From the NCBI GenBank assembly GCA_002862125.1, contig PHSP01000003.1:124001-188000 (forward strand): a stretch of DNA of 64,000 nt. The letters run 5' to 3'. The translations under genes and the position numbers were made by a program. The DNA comes from Methylobacter sp. KS41 (lineage in GTDB: Bacteria; Pseudomonadota; Gammaproteobacteria; Methylococcales; Methylomonadaceae). Position 1 is the first letter of the stretch. Each line of letters begins with the position of its first letter. The notes under the pieces were generated by a model that was not told the origin of the DNA, did not search any database, and saw nothing but the letters and a program-made list of their open reading frames with translations. Of the stretch, positions 18,337 to 27,954 are shown one piece after another.

Positions 18337-21300
18337 TTATGCAGCAAGTTTTTCCCAGTTGTTACGCCTTAAGCAAGCCATGGCCAATATACCGGAACCG
18401 AATAACCAGACGCCTGCCGGTAAAGGTACGGCCTTCACGTCTACATTTCCATTGATGGCCAGTTGGGAAAAATCAAGCCGATTTTTATCAAATCCGGTCA
18501 CCAGAATTTTCGAAAGGTCAAATGATCCAGCAAAACTGGTGAAATCAAACAGATGAAAAAGAGTGTCCGCTGTTGGGGAATATGCGGCAAAGTTAAGCAC
18601 CAACTCACCGCTGAAGCTTAAGAGATTGATATGCTTCAATTGATCATATTGAGTACCGGCCTGATTGCCGGAAATATTAATATCCAAAATAGAGGTGAGG
18701 CCGAACTGTAGATTGCCGCCGCCAAAATCGATTTGCGCTGCCGAATTTCCCGGTGCGTAACTGCCTTCGATGTCCACGGTTCCGGGGCCGGAGAAATTCC
18801 CTGTTCCGTGTAAATTTCCCAAAAACTCGGTAGTGGCACCGCTATCCGTTTTAATGTTGCCGCTGTTAAAGGTAACGTCATCAGTGAAAGCAAGCAGGCC
18901 GTTTTTGGCTTCAATTAAGCCGCTGCTTTGGTTTAGCGTCACCGCGCCATTGACTTGCGAAGTACCGGTAGAGGTAAGGTTTCCGCCGATTTTCAGACCG
19001 TTGCCAAAAGTCGCTGCGGCATTGTCCAAAGACAATTCCGCCACGCTGTTTAGATTGGTTACGCCACTCACCTTAAGCGGCTGTCTGGAGGTGGCAGCAC
19101 CGGTTAAATGGATAGTAGCATTTTGATTTATTTGCATGTCGCCATTTACAGTAATTGAACCGCCGGTACTAACACCGACCTCGGTTCTATTGGTACTCGA
19201 ACCGCCTAATCGAAATTGTCCCGTTTGGCCGTTAGCGCCTACAACAAGCGCGCCGCCGTTGGTAATATCCAAACGGGTCCGCCCTGCCCCAGTCATATCG
19301 AGTTTATGATCGACAGTCCATTGGGAAGCCGAATCTTGAATGCTCATGCTAACATCCGCCGTTGCCTTGGTGGCAACCTGGGCATCGCTGCTGCCCAGAG
19401 CGCCGCCTTGGGTAAGCTTGAGATTAACAATACCGTCTTGACCTAAAAACATCAGGTTCTGGGCGCTCAGCTTGGAACCCGCTCCGTCAATTGCAATATA
19501 GGCGTTCGCATTCTGTTGCATACCCAAAGTGGCGTTTATACTACTGATATGGCCGCCGTTTTGAACGAAAAGATAACCCGAACCGCCGTCCGCCACCGTT
19601 AGATCGCGGGCGATTTGCGCGGACGTTGTAGCGCCGTCCACATACACTTTACCGCTACCATGGGTTCCTTGCCCGATGGTCAAACTATTAACAGTAAACA
19701 AACTGCCGGTATCGAGTGTTAAGCCCTCGCTCTTGTTGGAGCCTACCAACACATTTTGGTGGTTTAGCACAGTCACATGGGATAAAGCCAAGTCGTAACC
19801 GGCCAGATCTAGTTGTCCGGTAAATAACAAACCACTCTTGCCGCCATCCCATACTTGATGAGATCCCAATGTGATGTCCAAACCAATGGACTGGATGATG
19901 CTGCTTTGGTTGGTAATCGCCCCGGTATTGATTAACGAATTTCCGCGCAGGAGAAAATCGGTAAAACCGTGCAAAAACGTTATTCCGTTTACTGTGGTGA
20001 TAGTGTCATTGACAGAGGCATTGTTTCCAGAAGAGCTGCTGTCAAATACAATGGCGTCGCCATTGATTGGGGCATTGCTATCTTGCCAGTTCGCGCTTTT
20101 ACTCCACGTATCAGAAGTGGGGTCTTGTCCGTTCCAAATGGCGATATGGCTTGCAACCGGCGGGCCTTGCACTGTCACATCGAAGGCCTTACCCAGAAAA
20201 GACTTGAAATCCAGGCTGTAGGTCTGATCGAAGATATTGATGTTTCCTAAATTGCCGTTAGCCAGATTCCAGTTAAAGCCGTCAAAACCGGCAATATGCT
20301 GATTGATAAGATCCAGCGATCCTTTCAATACGCCGAAATCCAGGCTGCCGTTGACATTAAGGTCGGTTTTATTGGTGAAGCTGTTATCCAGGATAAAGGT
20401 CGGGGTGACAGTGGTGTTCTTATCGAATATAAATTGAATATCCTTCAAAGCATTCATGGAAACAGTGAAGGTATTGCTGGTGGAGTCATAGCTATCTCCA
20501 TTGAACAAACGTTCTACTGCGGTAATCGGGTGATCGAAAGACAAGGACACCATTAGGTTAGGATCGAACTTAAAGTCCTGGGCCAGATTAAAAGTAGCTG
20601 ATGAATTCAGATCGTAGAGTGTGCCTGAAGCCGATGCCACGCCGGCAAGAGTCAATTGCAGGTTGGGTGTCGGTAATCCGAGGACTGCGAGGGCTCCGTA
20701 TCCTAGAGGCGCCAAATCGACAGTGGTATTTAAAATTGGACTACTACTTGCACTGTGCAAGTTACCCTGAGAATCAGCGGAAGCGGTGTTTGTATCAACA
20801 ACGGGGGTATAGGGCGTGATCGAGCCGAGTGTCATGCCAACATTAGCAGTTCCGCTGGCGACTGGATCCGGTCCAACCACAACATCATAGGGTTGACCGA
20901 AATTGGCAGTTTGGGTAATGTTGTTCACAACAATATTGCCGTCTCCGTTGCGGTTATAGGAAGCCATGTCGAAGGGGGCCATGCTTACGCCGGTGTTAAA
21001 TGTATCCTGCTTACAATAACCTGCAATGCAACCCTCTATTTTTGTGGATGAAGGTATGTTTATATCTAAACTTTCGGTATAGGAAAGGCTTGAAAACTGG
21101 GTGCTCATCGAGGCATGGCCGGCAAGGGTCTTGCTGGAACCGGTGAAGCTGTACAAGCTGCCTGCCAAGATATTGTCCGGTAAGGCCAAACTGGCGTCGA
21201 AGCCGTAATCAATATTGATTTTACCGGGATTAATTTGGGTAGAAACGTCAAATCCTACCCGCCCTGGAGAGATGGTTGTCTTCATTTCAGCGCCGGTACT

Positions 21301-21570
21301 TGTGTCTTCTGTTCCTATATAAGGCACAGTTATTCCCGAATGATGAATATAACCAATTGTTGGGATGACCGTGGTGCCGAATGAAGTCCCGGCAAAAGCC
21401 GATTTTGAAAAGGTGTAGTCTGAATTAGGACCCCATAAATTACCGCCGTGATAGGTAAAATCCAGGGGTCCGCTATCGTAAGTAATTGCCTGGCCGGTTA
21501 TGGGCGAAAGCGTCATCAGAATGCCTGCCGTTAATGGGGCAAGCTTAAAGGCATGTGGTTTGATTTTCAT
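18337..21570 (-). CDS. Large PEP-CTERM surface protein with autotransporter-like repeats
   Basis: A 1077-residue exported protein. The signal peptide covers about residues 1-28 (LTAGILMTLSPITGQA). Residues about 30-470 are a beta-rich, Gly/Ser/Thr-rich region. From about 480, starting HIAIWNGQDPTSDTWSKSANW, it turns into repeats like those of autotransporter passengers, for example VYVDGATTSAQIARDLTVADGGSGYLF. The C-terminus is a sorting signal: VPLPAGVWLFGSGILA, then Arg-Arg. In bacteria with the PEP-CTERM/exosortase system this tail directs the protein to the cell surface with exopolysaccharide. No exosortase gene is present in the window. GGAG stands upstream of ATG. A divergent regulator-like gene follows. 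Confidence 0.85.
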   Translation of the reverse strand: MKIKPHAFKLAPLTAGILMTLSPITGQAITYDSGPLDFTYHGGNLWGPNSDYTFSKSAFAGTSFGTTVIPTIGYIHHSGITVPYIGTEDTSTGAEMKTTISPGRVGFDVSTQINPGKINIDYGFDASLALPDNILAGSLYSFTGSSKTLAGHASMSTQFSSLSYTESLDINIPSSTKIEGCIAGYCKQDTFNTGVSMAPFDMASYNRNGDGNIVVNNITQTANFGQPYDVVVGPDPVASGTANVGMTLGSITPYTPVVDTNTASADSQGNLHSASSSPILNTTVDLAPLGYGALAVLGLPTPNLQLTLAGVASASGTLYDLNSSATFNLAQDFKFDPNLMVSLSFDHPITAVERLFNGDSYDSTSNTFTVSMNALKDIQFIFDKNTTVTPTFILDNSFTNKTDLNVNGSLDFGVLKGSLDLINQHIAGFDGFNWNLANGNLGNINIFDQTYSLDFKSFLGKAFDVTVQGPPVASHIAIWNGQDPTSDTWSKSANWQDSNAPINGDAIVFDSSSSGNNASVNDTITTVNGITFLHGFTDFLLRGNSLINTGAITNQSSIIQSIGLDITLGSHQVWDGGKSGLLFTGQLDLAGYDLALSHVTVLNHQNVLVGSNKSEGLTLDTGSLFTVNSLTIGQGTHGSGKVYVDGATTSAQIARDLTVADGGSGYLFVQNGGHISSINATLGMQQNANAYIAIDGAGSKLSAQNLMFLGQDGIVNLKLTQGGALGSSDAQVATKATADVSMSIQDSASQWTVDHKLDMTGAGRTRLDITNGGALVVGANGQTGQFRLGGSSTNRTEVGVSTGGSITVNGDMQINQNATIHLTGAATSRQPLKVSGVTNLNSVAELSLDNAAATFGNGLKIGGNLTSTGTSQVNGAVTLNQSSGLIEAKNGLLAFTDDVTFNSGNIKTDSGATTEFLGNLHGTGNFSGPGTVDIEGSYAPGNSAAQIDFGGGNLQFGLTSILDINISGNQAGTQYDQLKHINLLSFSGELVLNFAAYSPTADTLFHLFDFTSFAGSFDLSKILVTGFDKNRLDFSQLAINGNVDVKAVPLPAGVWLFGSGILAMACLRRNNWEKLAA

Positions 21571-21730
21571 GTTTTTTTCTCCGTTGGTTGCATTATCAAG
21601 ACCCCAGTTGCCAAAAAAGATTTTCTAAAAACAACTTAGGCCACATTTTGTTTAAGTTTTCGGTGATCATTCAGAATTATGTTATCCTGCCGACGCTAAC
21701 GAATTTTATTGTATTTTCAAGGGATTACCG

Positions 21731-22684
21731 ATGGCAATTTCAACCCCTAATTTGCAACATTTTGCTCAACCCCAGTGGCTTCATCACCCCCCTCACCAAT
21801 GGGAAACCGGAACGTTAAGCCGGCAAGCCTTGTATGCCTGCGTCGATCAGTCGCTACTTGCTCCCGGTGCTCATGAGGCTTGCCGGGGCTTTGCCGAGAA
21901 TATGCTGGCTGCGTATGAATCGAGTTGGCTGCTGAATAAAATAGCGCGTGAAATTCCCCGTTTCGCGTTAATGGGGTTTGTGATGTACTTGCATCATCGC
22001 CGTGGACTTGACGAGCCAGGCGTAACTTATACGCGTATTCAGGAGCTGTATGCGCAAGGCAGTAATGCGGGCGTTTTGGCTTCGCCAACCCGTGTTAAAG
22101 CCATGTTGGGCTTGGCTGTGGTAGCGGGGCAATTAAGGCGGGTTGAGTCGCCGGATAAACGGGTTAAATTGCTGGAGCCGACGGATAAACTGATTGCCCC
22201 GGCCTTACATTGGTTAGAGAGTTATCTTAATGCCGTTGGGCGAGCTGTGCCGCTAATTAAATCGCCGCAAGAACTGGTTGCCGTACCGGACATTCTCGGC
22301 GAACTGATGACTTATATCGTACATGCCTATGTTCATGATTGTTTTGGCTTATCTGAGGCGTTTCCGGCCGTGAATTTTTTTTTGTCGCGTGAAAACGGCT
22401 ATTTGACCTTAATGGAGATTATCCGCACTTTGCGTTTTGATGAGGGCGCATGGCGCGCCCAAGCGCCTTCTGTGATCTTATCGAAAAGGTTTTCAATGGC
22501 GCGCGGCACGGTGCGCAATATGTTGATAAAGGGTGAAGAGCAAGGTTGGCTGGTTGCCGGTCCGCGCGGCGGTTATCAGCTGAGCGTATCCGATGCCTTC
22601 GCGACTATGTGCTATCGCTGGGTAACCTTGGAAATGGTTTGGATGGGGGGGTTGGTAAATGCAGCGGCAGTCAAGCTTATATAA
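21731..22684 (+). CDS. Hypothetical protein with a possible winged-helix segment
   Basis: A 317-residue cytoplasmic protein of unknown function. The part around residues 225-290 (RTLRFDEGAWRAQAPSVI, then SKRFSMARGTVRNMLIKGEEQG and a GPRGGYQLS wing) reads like a winged-helix DNA-binding unit, with the recognition helix in MARGTVRNML. The N-terminal two thirds are helical with no recognised family. It is divergent from the PEP-CTERM gene with 160 bases between starts, so it may regulate it. That role is inference. AAGGGA lies before the ATG. Confidence 0.6.
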   Translation: MAISTPNLQHFAQPQWLHHPPHQWETGTLSRQALYACVDQSLLAPGAHEACRGFAENMLAAYESSWLLNKIAREIPRFALMGFVMYLHHRRGLDEPGVTYTRIQELYAQGSNAGVLASPTRVKAMLGLAVVAGQLRRVESPDKRVKLLEPTDKLIAPALHWLESYLNAVGRAVPLIKSPQELVAVPDILGELMTYIVHAYVHDCFGLSEAFPAVNFFLSRENGYLTLMEIIRTLRFDEGAWRAQAPSVILSKRFSMARGTVRNMLIKGEEQGWLVAGPRGGYQLSVSDAFATMCYRWVTLEMVWMGGLVNAAAVKLI

Positions 22685-22811
22685 AGCAAATCATAGGCGG
22701 TCAATCCGTAAGACGGATAGGCACGGCAACTAAATGATTTACTATTGAAAATAGTTTTCGCCATTGTCTTCGCCGAACAACCATCTTTCAAAAAAGGAAT
22801 GCATCATAACC

Positions 22812-23738
22812 ATGGCAAGATTACCTTCAAAAATTTCCCGTATTATTGCTACATCGCGCCCCGCTTTTCTTTTGCTTACTCTCAGTAGTCTGTCGCTTCC
22901 GTTGGCTTTTGTAATTTCGCAAGGCGCGAGCATCAATTTACAGCGCTTATTGTTAATTTTTTCAGGCGCTTTGGCAGCTCATGTCAGCGTTAATATGCTT
23001 AATGAATACGGAGATTTTAAAAGCGGGCTCGATTTTCATACCCAACGCACGCCTTATAGCGGCGGCAGCGGCATACTTCCGGCTTTCCCTGAATTAGCTG
23101 AATCTGTCCGGATAGGGGGTATTGCCTGTTTGCTGATAACAGCATTGACCGGCATTTATTTTCTGATAGTCATTGGCAGGGGCCTGTTCCCGGCCGGTTT
23201 TTCCGGGCTTTTGCTGATTTACTTTTATACCCATAAAATTACTCATTGGCCGTTGATGTGTTTAATTGCACCGGGCTTGGCCTTTGGCCCGTTAATGGTT
23301 TGTGGCACCTACTTTATTTTAAGCGGCCACTACAGTTTGGCTATTACCATGGCATCATTAATAGTCTTTTTTCTAGTCAATAATTTGTTATTGCTCAATC
23401 AATTTCCAGACCTGGAGGCTGACAAAAATGCCGGTCGTTGCCACTATCCAATATTGATCGGCAGAAAAAAATCAGCCTGGATTTATGCCGGCTTTTTAGT
23501 AGCCGCCTATATGCTGTTGTTGATTTGTGTTTACCTTGATTTTTTACCCATCTACAGTTTGTTGGGGTTACTGTCTTTATTGTTTGCCATCCCGGCAGTC
23601 CGGATAATTCTTGGATACGCGGATGATATGGAAAGATTAAAACCGGCTTTGGCATTAAATGCCGCAGTGACATTAAGCACGCCAGTATTGGTCAGCTCTG
23701 GAATCATTTGGCACTATATTCTTTCACTTGCCTGGTAA
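22812..23738 (+). CDS. UbiA-family prenyltransferase
   Basis: A membrane protein of 308 residues with about eight or nine hydrophobic helices. The two Asp-rich prenyl-diphosphate motifs are present: N-x-x-x-D-type VNMLNEYGDFKSGLDF and the second LLNQFPDLEADKNAGR. The pattern is that of UbiA/MenA enzymes, which join a prenyl chain to an aromatic acceptor. MenA-like members share the NEYGD sequence, but no other menaquinone genes are near. ATG 22812 was preferred; an earlier TTG at 22764 would add 16 polar residues. The acceptor is unknown. Confidence 0.82.
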   Translation: MARLPSKISRIIATSRPAFLLLTLSSLSLPLAFVISQGASINLQRLLLIFSGALAAHVSVNMLNEYGDFKSGLDFHTQRTPYSGGSGILPAFPELAESVRIGGIACLLITALTGIYFLIVIGRGLFPAGFSGLLLIYFYTHKITHWPLMCLIAPGLAFGPLMVCGTYFILSGHYSLAITMASLIVFFLVNNLLLLNQFPDLEADKNAGRCHYPILIGRKKSAWIYAGFLVAAYMLLLICVYLDFLPIYSLLGLLSLLFAIPAVRIILGYADDMERLKPALALNAAVTLSTPVLVSSGIIWHYILSLAW

Positions 23739-23880
23739 ACAAGCTTGAGCTGTATGAAGCCGGGAATCCATGTTAGACCCGATGGAGGTAACATCCGGGA
23801 GCAGGGACATCAGAATTGACAAATGTAAGCGATAACCTTATTCTCCCTACCTACTATCCGCTTTTCCGCGAGGCCCAAAG

Positions 23881-24987
23881 TTGCCGCAATTGCGCACCCC
23901 TTATTATCTTATCGACGAAACCGGCCTGAAAAAAAATCTTGAAATCATACGGTTCATACGCGAGGAATCCGGAGCAAAGTCCGTCCTGGCGCTTAAATGT
24001 TTTTCAACCTGGTGTGTTTTCGATCTGATGCGCCAGTACATGGACGGCACAACCAGCAGCTCTCTTTTCGAGGCGCGGCTCGGCCGCGAAAAATTCGGCA
24101 AGGAGGTGCATGCCTATAGCGTGGCTTATTCCGCTGAAGAGTTTGAAGCTGTAGCCAGGTTTGCCGACAAGGTGATATTCAATTCCGTCTCTCAACTGAA
24201 AATGTTCCACGACCGGGCCGGGAGCCTGAACGTCGGTCTTCGGGTCAATCCGGGCATTAGTTATTCGCACTTTGATCTTGCCGACCCGGCACGCAGATAT
24301 TCACGACTGGGAGTATCCAGCGAACATGAACTTCATGCCGTAGCCGATTTGATCAGTGGCATGATGTTCCATTTTAACTGCGAAAATGATGATGCCGGAA
24401 ACATCGTTGCCGCCATAGAACAACTTGGCATAAAGTACGCAGACCTGCTGGAAAGGATGGAATGGGTCAGTTTCGGCGGGGGCATTTATTTTACGAAAGA
24501 CGGTTACCCGCTGGAAAAGTTTTGCCGGATATTGAAGAATTTCAGAGAAAGATACGGCGTACAGGTCTATCTTGAGCCGGGTGAAGCAGCCGTTACCCGG
24601 AGTGCCGAGCTGGTAACCACGGTGCTCGATGTCGTTCATAACGAAGTCGATATCGCTATCGTTGACGCCTCTGTAGAGGCGCACATGCTGGATCATCTGA
24701 TCTACCGGACAAACCCAAGGATTTCATCTCCCGGCCCCGGAACCAACCGGATTATGATCGCGGGCCGCACCTGCCTGGCAGGCGATATATTTGGCGGCTA
24801 CGAACTGGAAACCGCGCTGAAAATTGGCGACGAAGTCCGCATCGATGATGCAGCGGGATATACAATGGTTAAAAAGAACTGGTTCAACGGGATTGCGATG
24901 CCTTCGATTGCGGTACGGAGACTTAACGGCACTGTAGAGCGGGTTCGCGGTTTTGAATATGAAGATTACCTGGGCAGCTTATCATAA
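23881..24987 (+). CDS. nspC: Carboxynorspermidine decarboxylase
   Basis: A 368-residue fold type III PLP decarboxylase. The PLP lysine is K39 in VLALKCFSTW, where the family has LALKCFATW. Other landmarks are GLRVNPGISYSHFDLADPAR, FHFNCENDD, EWVSFGGGIYFT, YLEPGEAAV, GRTCLAGDIFGGYE (active-site Cys from the partner subunit) and DDAAGYTMVKKNWFNG. It turns carboxynorspermidine or carboxyspermidine into the triamine. The frame offers TTG at 23881 as first codon, where family N-termini begin. Its partner synthase starts 15 bases after its stop. Confidence 0.92.
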   Translation: MPQLRTPYYLIDETGLKKNLEIIRFIREESGAKSVLALKCFSTWCVFDLMRQYMDGTTSSSLFEARLGREKFGKEVHAYSVAYSAEEFEAVARFADKVIFNSVSQLKMFHDRAGSLNVGLRVNPGISYSHFDLADPARRYSRLGVSSEHELHAVADLISGMMFHFNCENDDAGNIVAAIEQLGIKYADLLERMEWVSFGGGIYFTKDGYPLEKFCRILKNFRERYGVQVYLEPGEAAVTRSAELVTTVLDVVHNEVDIAIVDASVEAHMLDHLIYRTNPRISSPGPGTNRIMIAGRTCLAGDIFGGYELETALKIGDEVRIDDAAGYTMVKKNWFNGIAMPSIAVRRLNGTVERVRGFEYEDYLGSLS

Positions 24988-25002
24988 GGAGTGATTCACA
25001 AC

Positions 25003-26415
25003 ATGAAAAAGAACGTAATGATTATCGGAGCAGGCGGAGTGGCGCACGTTGCGGCACACAAGGCGGCGATGAACAACGATGTTCTGGGCGATATTTGCAT
25101 CGCATCACGGACACAGGCAAAATGCGATGCAATCATCGAAAGCGTGATCCGGAAAGGGCATCTCAAGGACCCTTCCGGACGGTTTTATTCAGCTCAACTC
25201 GACGCACTGGATATTCCGGCGACAGTAAAGCTGATAAAGGAAAGCAACACTGGAATCGTGATTAATCTTGGGTCGGCCTTCCTTAATATGTCAGTGCTGG
25301 AAGCATGCATCGAAACCGGCGCGGCGTATATCGACACCGCCATTCACGAGGATCCGGACAAGGTCTGCGAGGAACCGCCCTGGTATGCCAATTACGAATG
25401 GAAGCGCAAGGAGCGATGCGTTGAAAAAGGGATAACCGCGATTCTCGGCGCCGGTTTTGATCCAGGAGTGGTCAATGCCTACTGCGCTCTTGCCGTCAAA
25501 CGTTACTTCGACAAGATCGATACGATAGACATCCTGGACGTGAACGCGGGAAGCCATGGCCGGTATTTTTCGACCAATTTTGACCCGGAGATCAATTTTC
25601 GCGAGTTCGTAAAAGTCTGGACCTGGATTGACCGGCAGTGGCAGGAGTTTCCCACCCATTCCGTGAAACGGGAATATGATTTCCCAGTGGCCGGAAAGCA
25701 GCCGGTTTACCTGAACGGTCATGACGAGCTGCACTCCCTGTCAAAGAATATCGATGCCAACAGCATCCGTTTCTGGATGGGTTTTGGCGACCACTACATT
25801 AACGTATTCACCGTGCTCCGCACTCTCGGTTTTCTGTCGCATCTGCCGGTAACACTGACTACCGGCCAGGAAGTCGTGCCGCTCAAGGTCGTCAAGGCGC
25901 TTCTCCCTGATCCGATGACGCTTGCGCCCGGTTATACAGGGAATACCTGCATAGGCGCTTTCGTAAAGGGCTGGAAGGACGGAAAAAAGCGCGAGGTGCT
26001 GATCTATCAGGTTTCTGACCATAAAAAATGCTACGAGGAGGTCGAGTCCCAGGGGATCAGCTACACAGCCGGCGTGCCACCGGTTGCGGCCGCTATGCTG
26101 GTTGCCGACGGAGTCTGGGATACCAAGAGAATGGTCAATGTCGAGGAACTTGATCCGGAGCCGTTCATCGAAATTCTTGACCGGATCGGCCTGCCTACCG
26201 AGATGAAGGAAATTAGGCCGGACAGTAAGCATTCATTCGACGGAACAGTCAGGCCGCTTGAGCAAGAGCTCTTAGAATCGACGGCTACGGTCACGGTTTC
26301 CGCAGCGAATCCAATGATTGCAATCGCTCCTGGCAAACCGGCCAAGTCAAAACGTTCAAAGGCTAAAGCGGATTCAGGAAAAGCTAAAAAATCGCACAAG
26401 AAGAAAGCGAAGTAA
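25003..26415 (+). CDS. nspA: Carboxynorspermidine synthase (saccharopine dehydrogenase family) with basic tail
   Basis: A 470-residue NADPH-dependent enzyme that joins aspartate semialdehyde to a diamine. The Rossmann start reads MIIGAGGVAHVAAHKAA. Other family stretches are ICIASRTQAKCDAI, IDTAIHEDPDK, ILGAGFDPGVVNAYCALA and YTAGVPPVAAAMLVADG. The common family length is about 400. Here a tail of about 60 residues follows, ending in a Lys/Ala/Ser run (KSKRSKAKADSGKAKKSHKK) that resembles histone H1-like tails. ATG 25003 was chosen, with AAGGAG at the nspC stop at suitable spacing. Operon with nspC. Confidence 0.9.
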   Translation: MKKNVMIIGAGGVAHVAAHKAAMNNDVLGDICIASRTQAKCDAIIESVIRKGHLKDPSGRFYSAQLDALDIPATVKLIKESNTGIVINLGSAFLNMSVLEACIETGAAYIDTAIHEDPDKVCEEPPWYANYEWKRKERCVEKGITAILGAGFDPGVVNAYCALAVKRYFDKIDTIDILDVNAGSHGRYFSTNFDPEINFREFVKVWTWIDRQWQEFPTHSVKREYDFPVAGKQPVYLNGHDELHSLSKNIDANSIRFWMGFGDHYINVFTVLRTLGFLSHLPVTLTTGQEVVPLKVVKALLPDPMTLAPGYTGNTCIGAFVKGWKDGKKREVLIYQVSDHKKCYEEVESQGISYTAGVPPVAAAMLVADGVWDTKRMVNVEELDPEPFIEILDRIGLPTEMKEIRPDSKHSFDGTVRPLEQELLESTATVTVSAANPMIAIAPGKPAKSKRSKAKADSGKAKKSHKKKAK

Positions 26416-26438
26416 AAGGTACTCGAAAGAAATAAATC

Positions 26439-26485
26439 GCCACAGATTCACAGATTAAATTATTTCTAATTAGTGAATCAGTGGC
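26439..26485. terminator. Inverted repeat between convergent polyamine genes
   Basis: Arms GCCACAGATTCAC (26439-26451) and GTGAATCAGTGGC (26473-26485), one-base offset in the middle. Placed between the convergent ends of nspA and the decarboxylase, so it could stop transcription from both sides. Related 'cacagattcacag' hairpins are common in this kind of genome. Confidence 0.5.
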
Positions 26486-26568
26486 AGCTTTTACCAGTTG
26501 AAAAACACAAAGAAATAAAGCGTTGTATGTTCGTGGTGAATAAAAAACTTTAAGCTGCAATAATCAGA

Positions 26569-27711
26569 TCAGCGGTTGACATGGACAACCGTGGCTGGCG
26601 GAAAACCGTTGAACCAGGTCGATGTCGCTCCGCTGTAGGCGCCGATATTTCTGCTGTAAAGAAACTCGTCGCGCTCCAGGTTAGAAGGGAGCTCTTCCGT
26701 CATCGAAATCACGTCCAGCCCGTCACAGGTAGGCCCGAACACTGTACAAATCTGAGTTGGTCCTTCCTTGAAAGAGCCCATGCGATACCGGCAGTGGTCG
26801 AAGATTATTCCGGAAAAAGTGTGATAGACCCCGTCATCGATGTAATAACATAGTTTCCCGTGTCTTACCGCCTTGCCGATAATCTTCGACACCGACGTCC
26901 CTGCGGTCCCGGCTATGAATCTTCCCGGCTCGGCAATAATTTTTATATCTGCAGGAAAGAGCCGGTCTAATTCGGCATTTATCCTCTTTGCCAATTCGCT
27001 GAAAGGCCTTACGGATTCATCGTAGGGAGCCGGAAAGCCGCCGCCAATATCCAGCAAATTCATCTTGTCATAACCGCGTTCCCTGGCTTCCCTGAATATT
27101 AGGGCAGCAAGATCGATGGCCTGCACATAATTCTCGAAATTGGTGGTCTGGCTGCCGACGTGGAAGCTCAGCCCTTCCACGCTAAGTCCTTCCTTTTCGG
27201 CCTCCAAAATCATGTCGACCGCTTCATCAGGTTCTGCTCCAAATTTTGAGGAGAGTTCCACCATGGCCCCTGCATTGGAAACCCTGAGGCGTAGCACAAG
27301 TCTGGAGTTAGGGGCGTACTGCCTGATCTTTTTGATTTCCTCGAGATTGTCGAAGGTGAGCAGCGGTTTGTATGAGTCAAGTTCTGCCAGCGTCTCGTTT
27401 GCCTTGATCGGATTTGCATAGATGATATTGTCCAAGATCCAGTCATGCCGCTCCTTCTCCGGCATATCTTTTATATTTTCGTGGACCACTAGAAATTCCG
27501 CAATGGACGATATATCAAAACTGGCCCCGGCATCGAATAAGGTCTTTACAATGGCCGGTTCAGGATTCGCCTTGACTGCGTAATAGGCCTGGACACGGGG
27601 AAGATATTTTTTAAAAGCCGCATAATTGCTCCGCACTTCGTCGTGATCGATCACGAATAAAGGCGTCCCGTGGGTTTCGGCAAGCTGTTGCAAAACTTTT
27701 GCAGAGATCAT
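26569..27711 (-). CDS. Ornithine/lysine decarboxylase, fold type III
   Basis: A 380-residue PLP enzyme of the eukaryotic-type ornithine decarboxylase family. PLP lysine K47 is in AYYAVKANPEP. HVGSQTTNFENY, LDIGGGFPAPYDE and IIAEPGRFIAGTAG follow, and the catalytic Cys is C329 in FGPTCDGLDVI. It would provide putrescine or cadaverine, the diamine for the convergent nspA-nspC pair. Whether it prefers ornithine or lysine cannot be read reliably. It is monocistronic. Confidence 0.88.
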   Translation of the reverse strand: MISAKVLQQLAETHGTPLFVIDHDEVRSNYAAFKKYLPRVQAYYAVKANPEPAIVKTLFDAGASFDISSIAEFLVVHENIKDMPEKERHDWILDNIIYANPIKANETLAELDSYKPLLTFDNLEEIKKIRQYAPNSRLVLRLRVSNAGAMVELSSKFGAEPDEAVDMILEAEKEGLSVEGLSFHVGSQTTNFENYVQAIDLAALIFREARERGYDKMNLLDIGGGFPAPYDESVRPFSELAKRINAELDRLFPADIKIIAEPGRFIAGTAGTSVSKIIGKAVRHGKLCYYIDDGVYHTFSGIIFDHCRYRMGSFKEGPTQICTVFGPTCDGLDVISMTEELPSNLERDEFLYSRNIGAYSGATSTWFNGFPPATVVHVNR

Positions 27712-27837
27712 TAAAATTTCCTTGGTATTGCTCTATTTTTACAAGAGACTGGGTATGAGAAGCGATAAAGCGCCACTCACGAATACGCTAATCAGCAGGC
27801 AGCTTGACTAAAATCCGGCAAGCTCCACGAACAAAAA

Positions 27838-27864
27838 GGGGATGGCGCTAACGCAGCCATCCCA
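27838..27864 (-). terminator. Rho-independent terminator after RNase T2
   Basis: On the minus strand GGGATGGC, nine-base loop, GCCATCCC, followed by CTTTTTG. Lies about 90 bases past the RNase T2 stop and before the decarboxylase start on the same strand. Confidence 0.75.
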
Positions 27865-27954
27865 AAAATGCCGGTATAAAAATCCTGGTTTTACTCGATT
27901 AAGTTGCGAATTATAGCATAAGCGGCTGATAATCCGAGATGCAGACCGCCTTTC

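Noticed and set aside
18337-21570. Internal repeats of the PEP-CTERM gene as a possible CRISPR or tandem DNA repeat
   Set aside because: The repeats are degenerate at DNA level and are protein repeats in one continuous reading frame.
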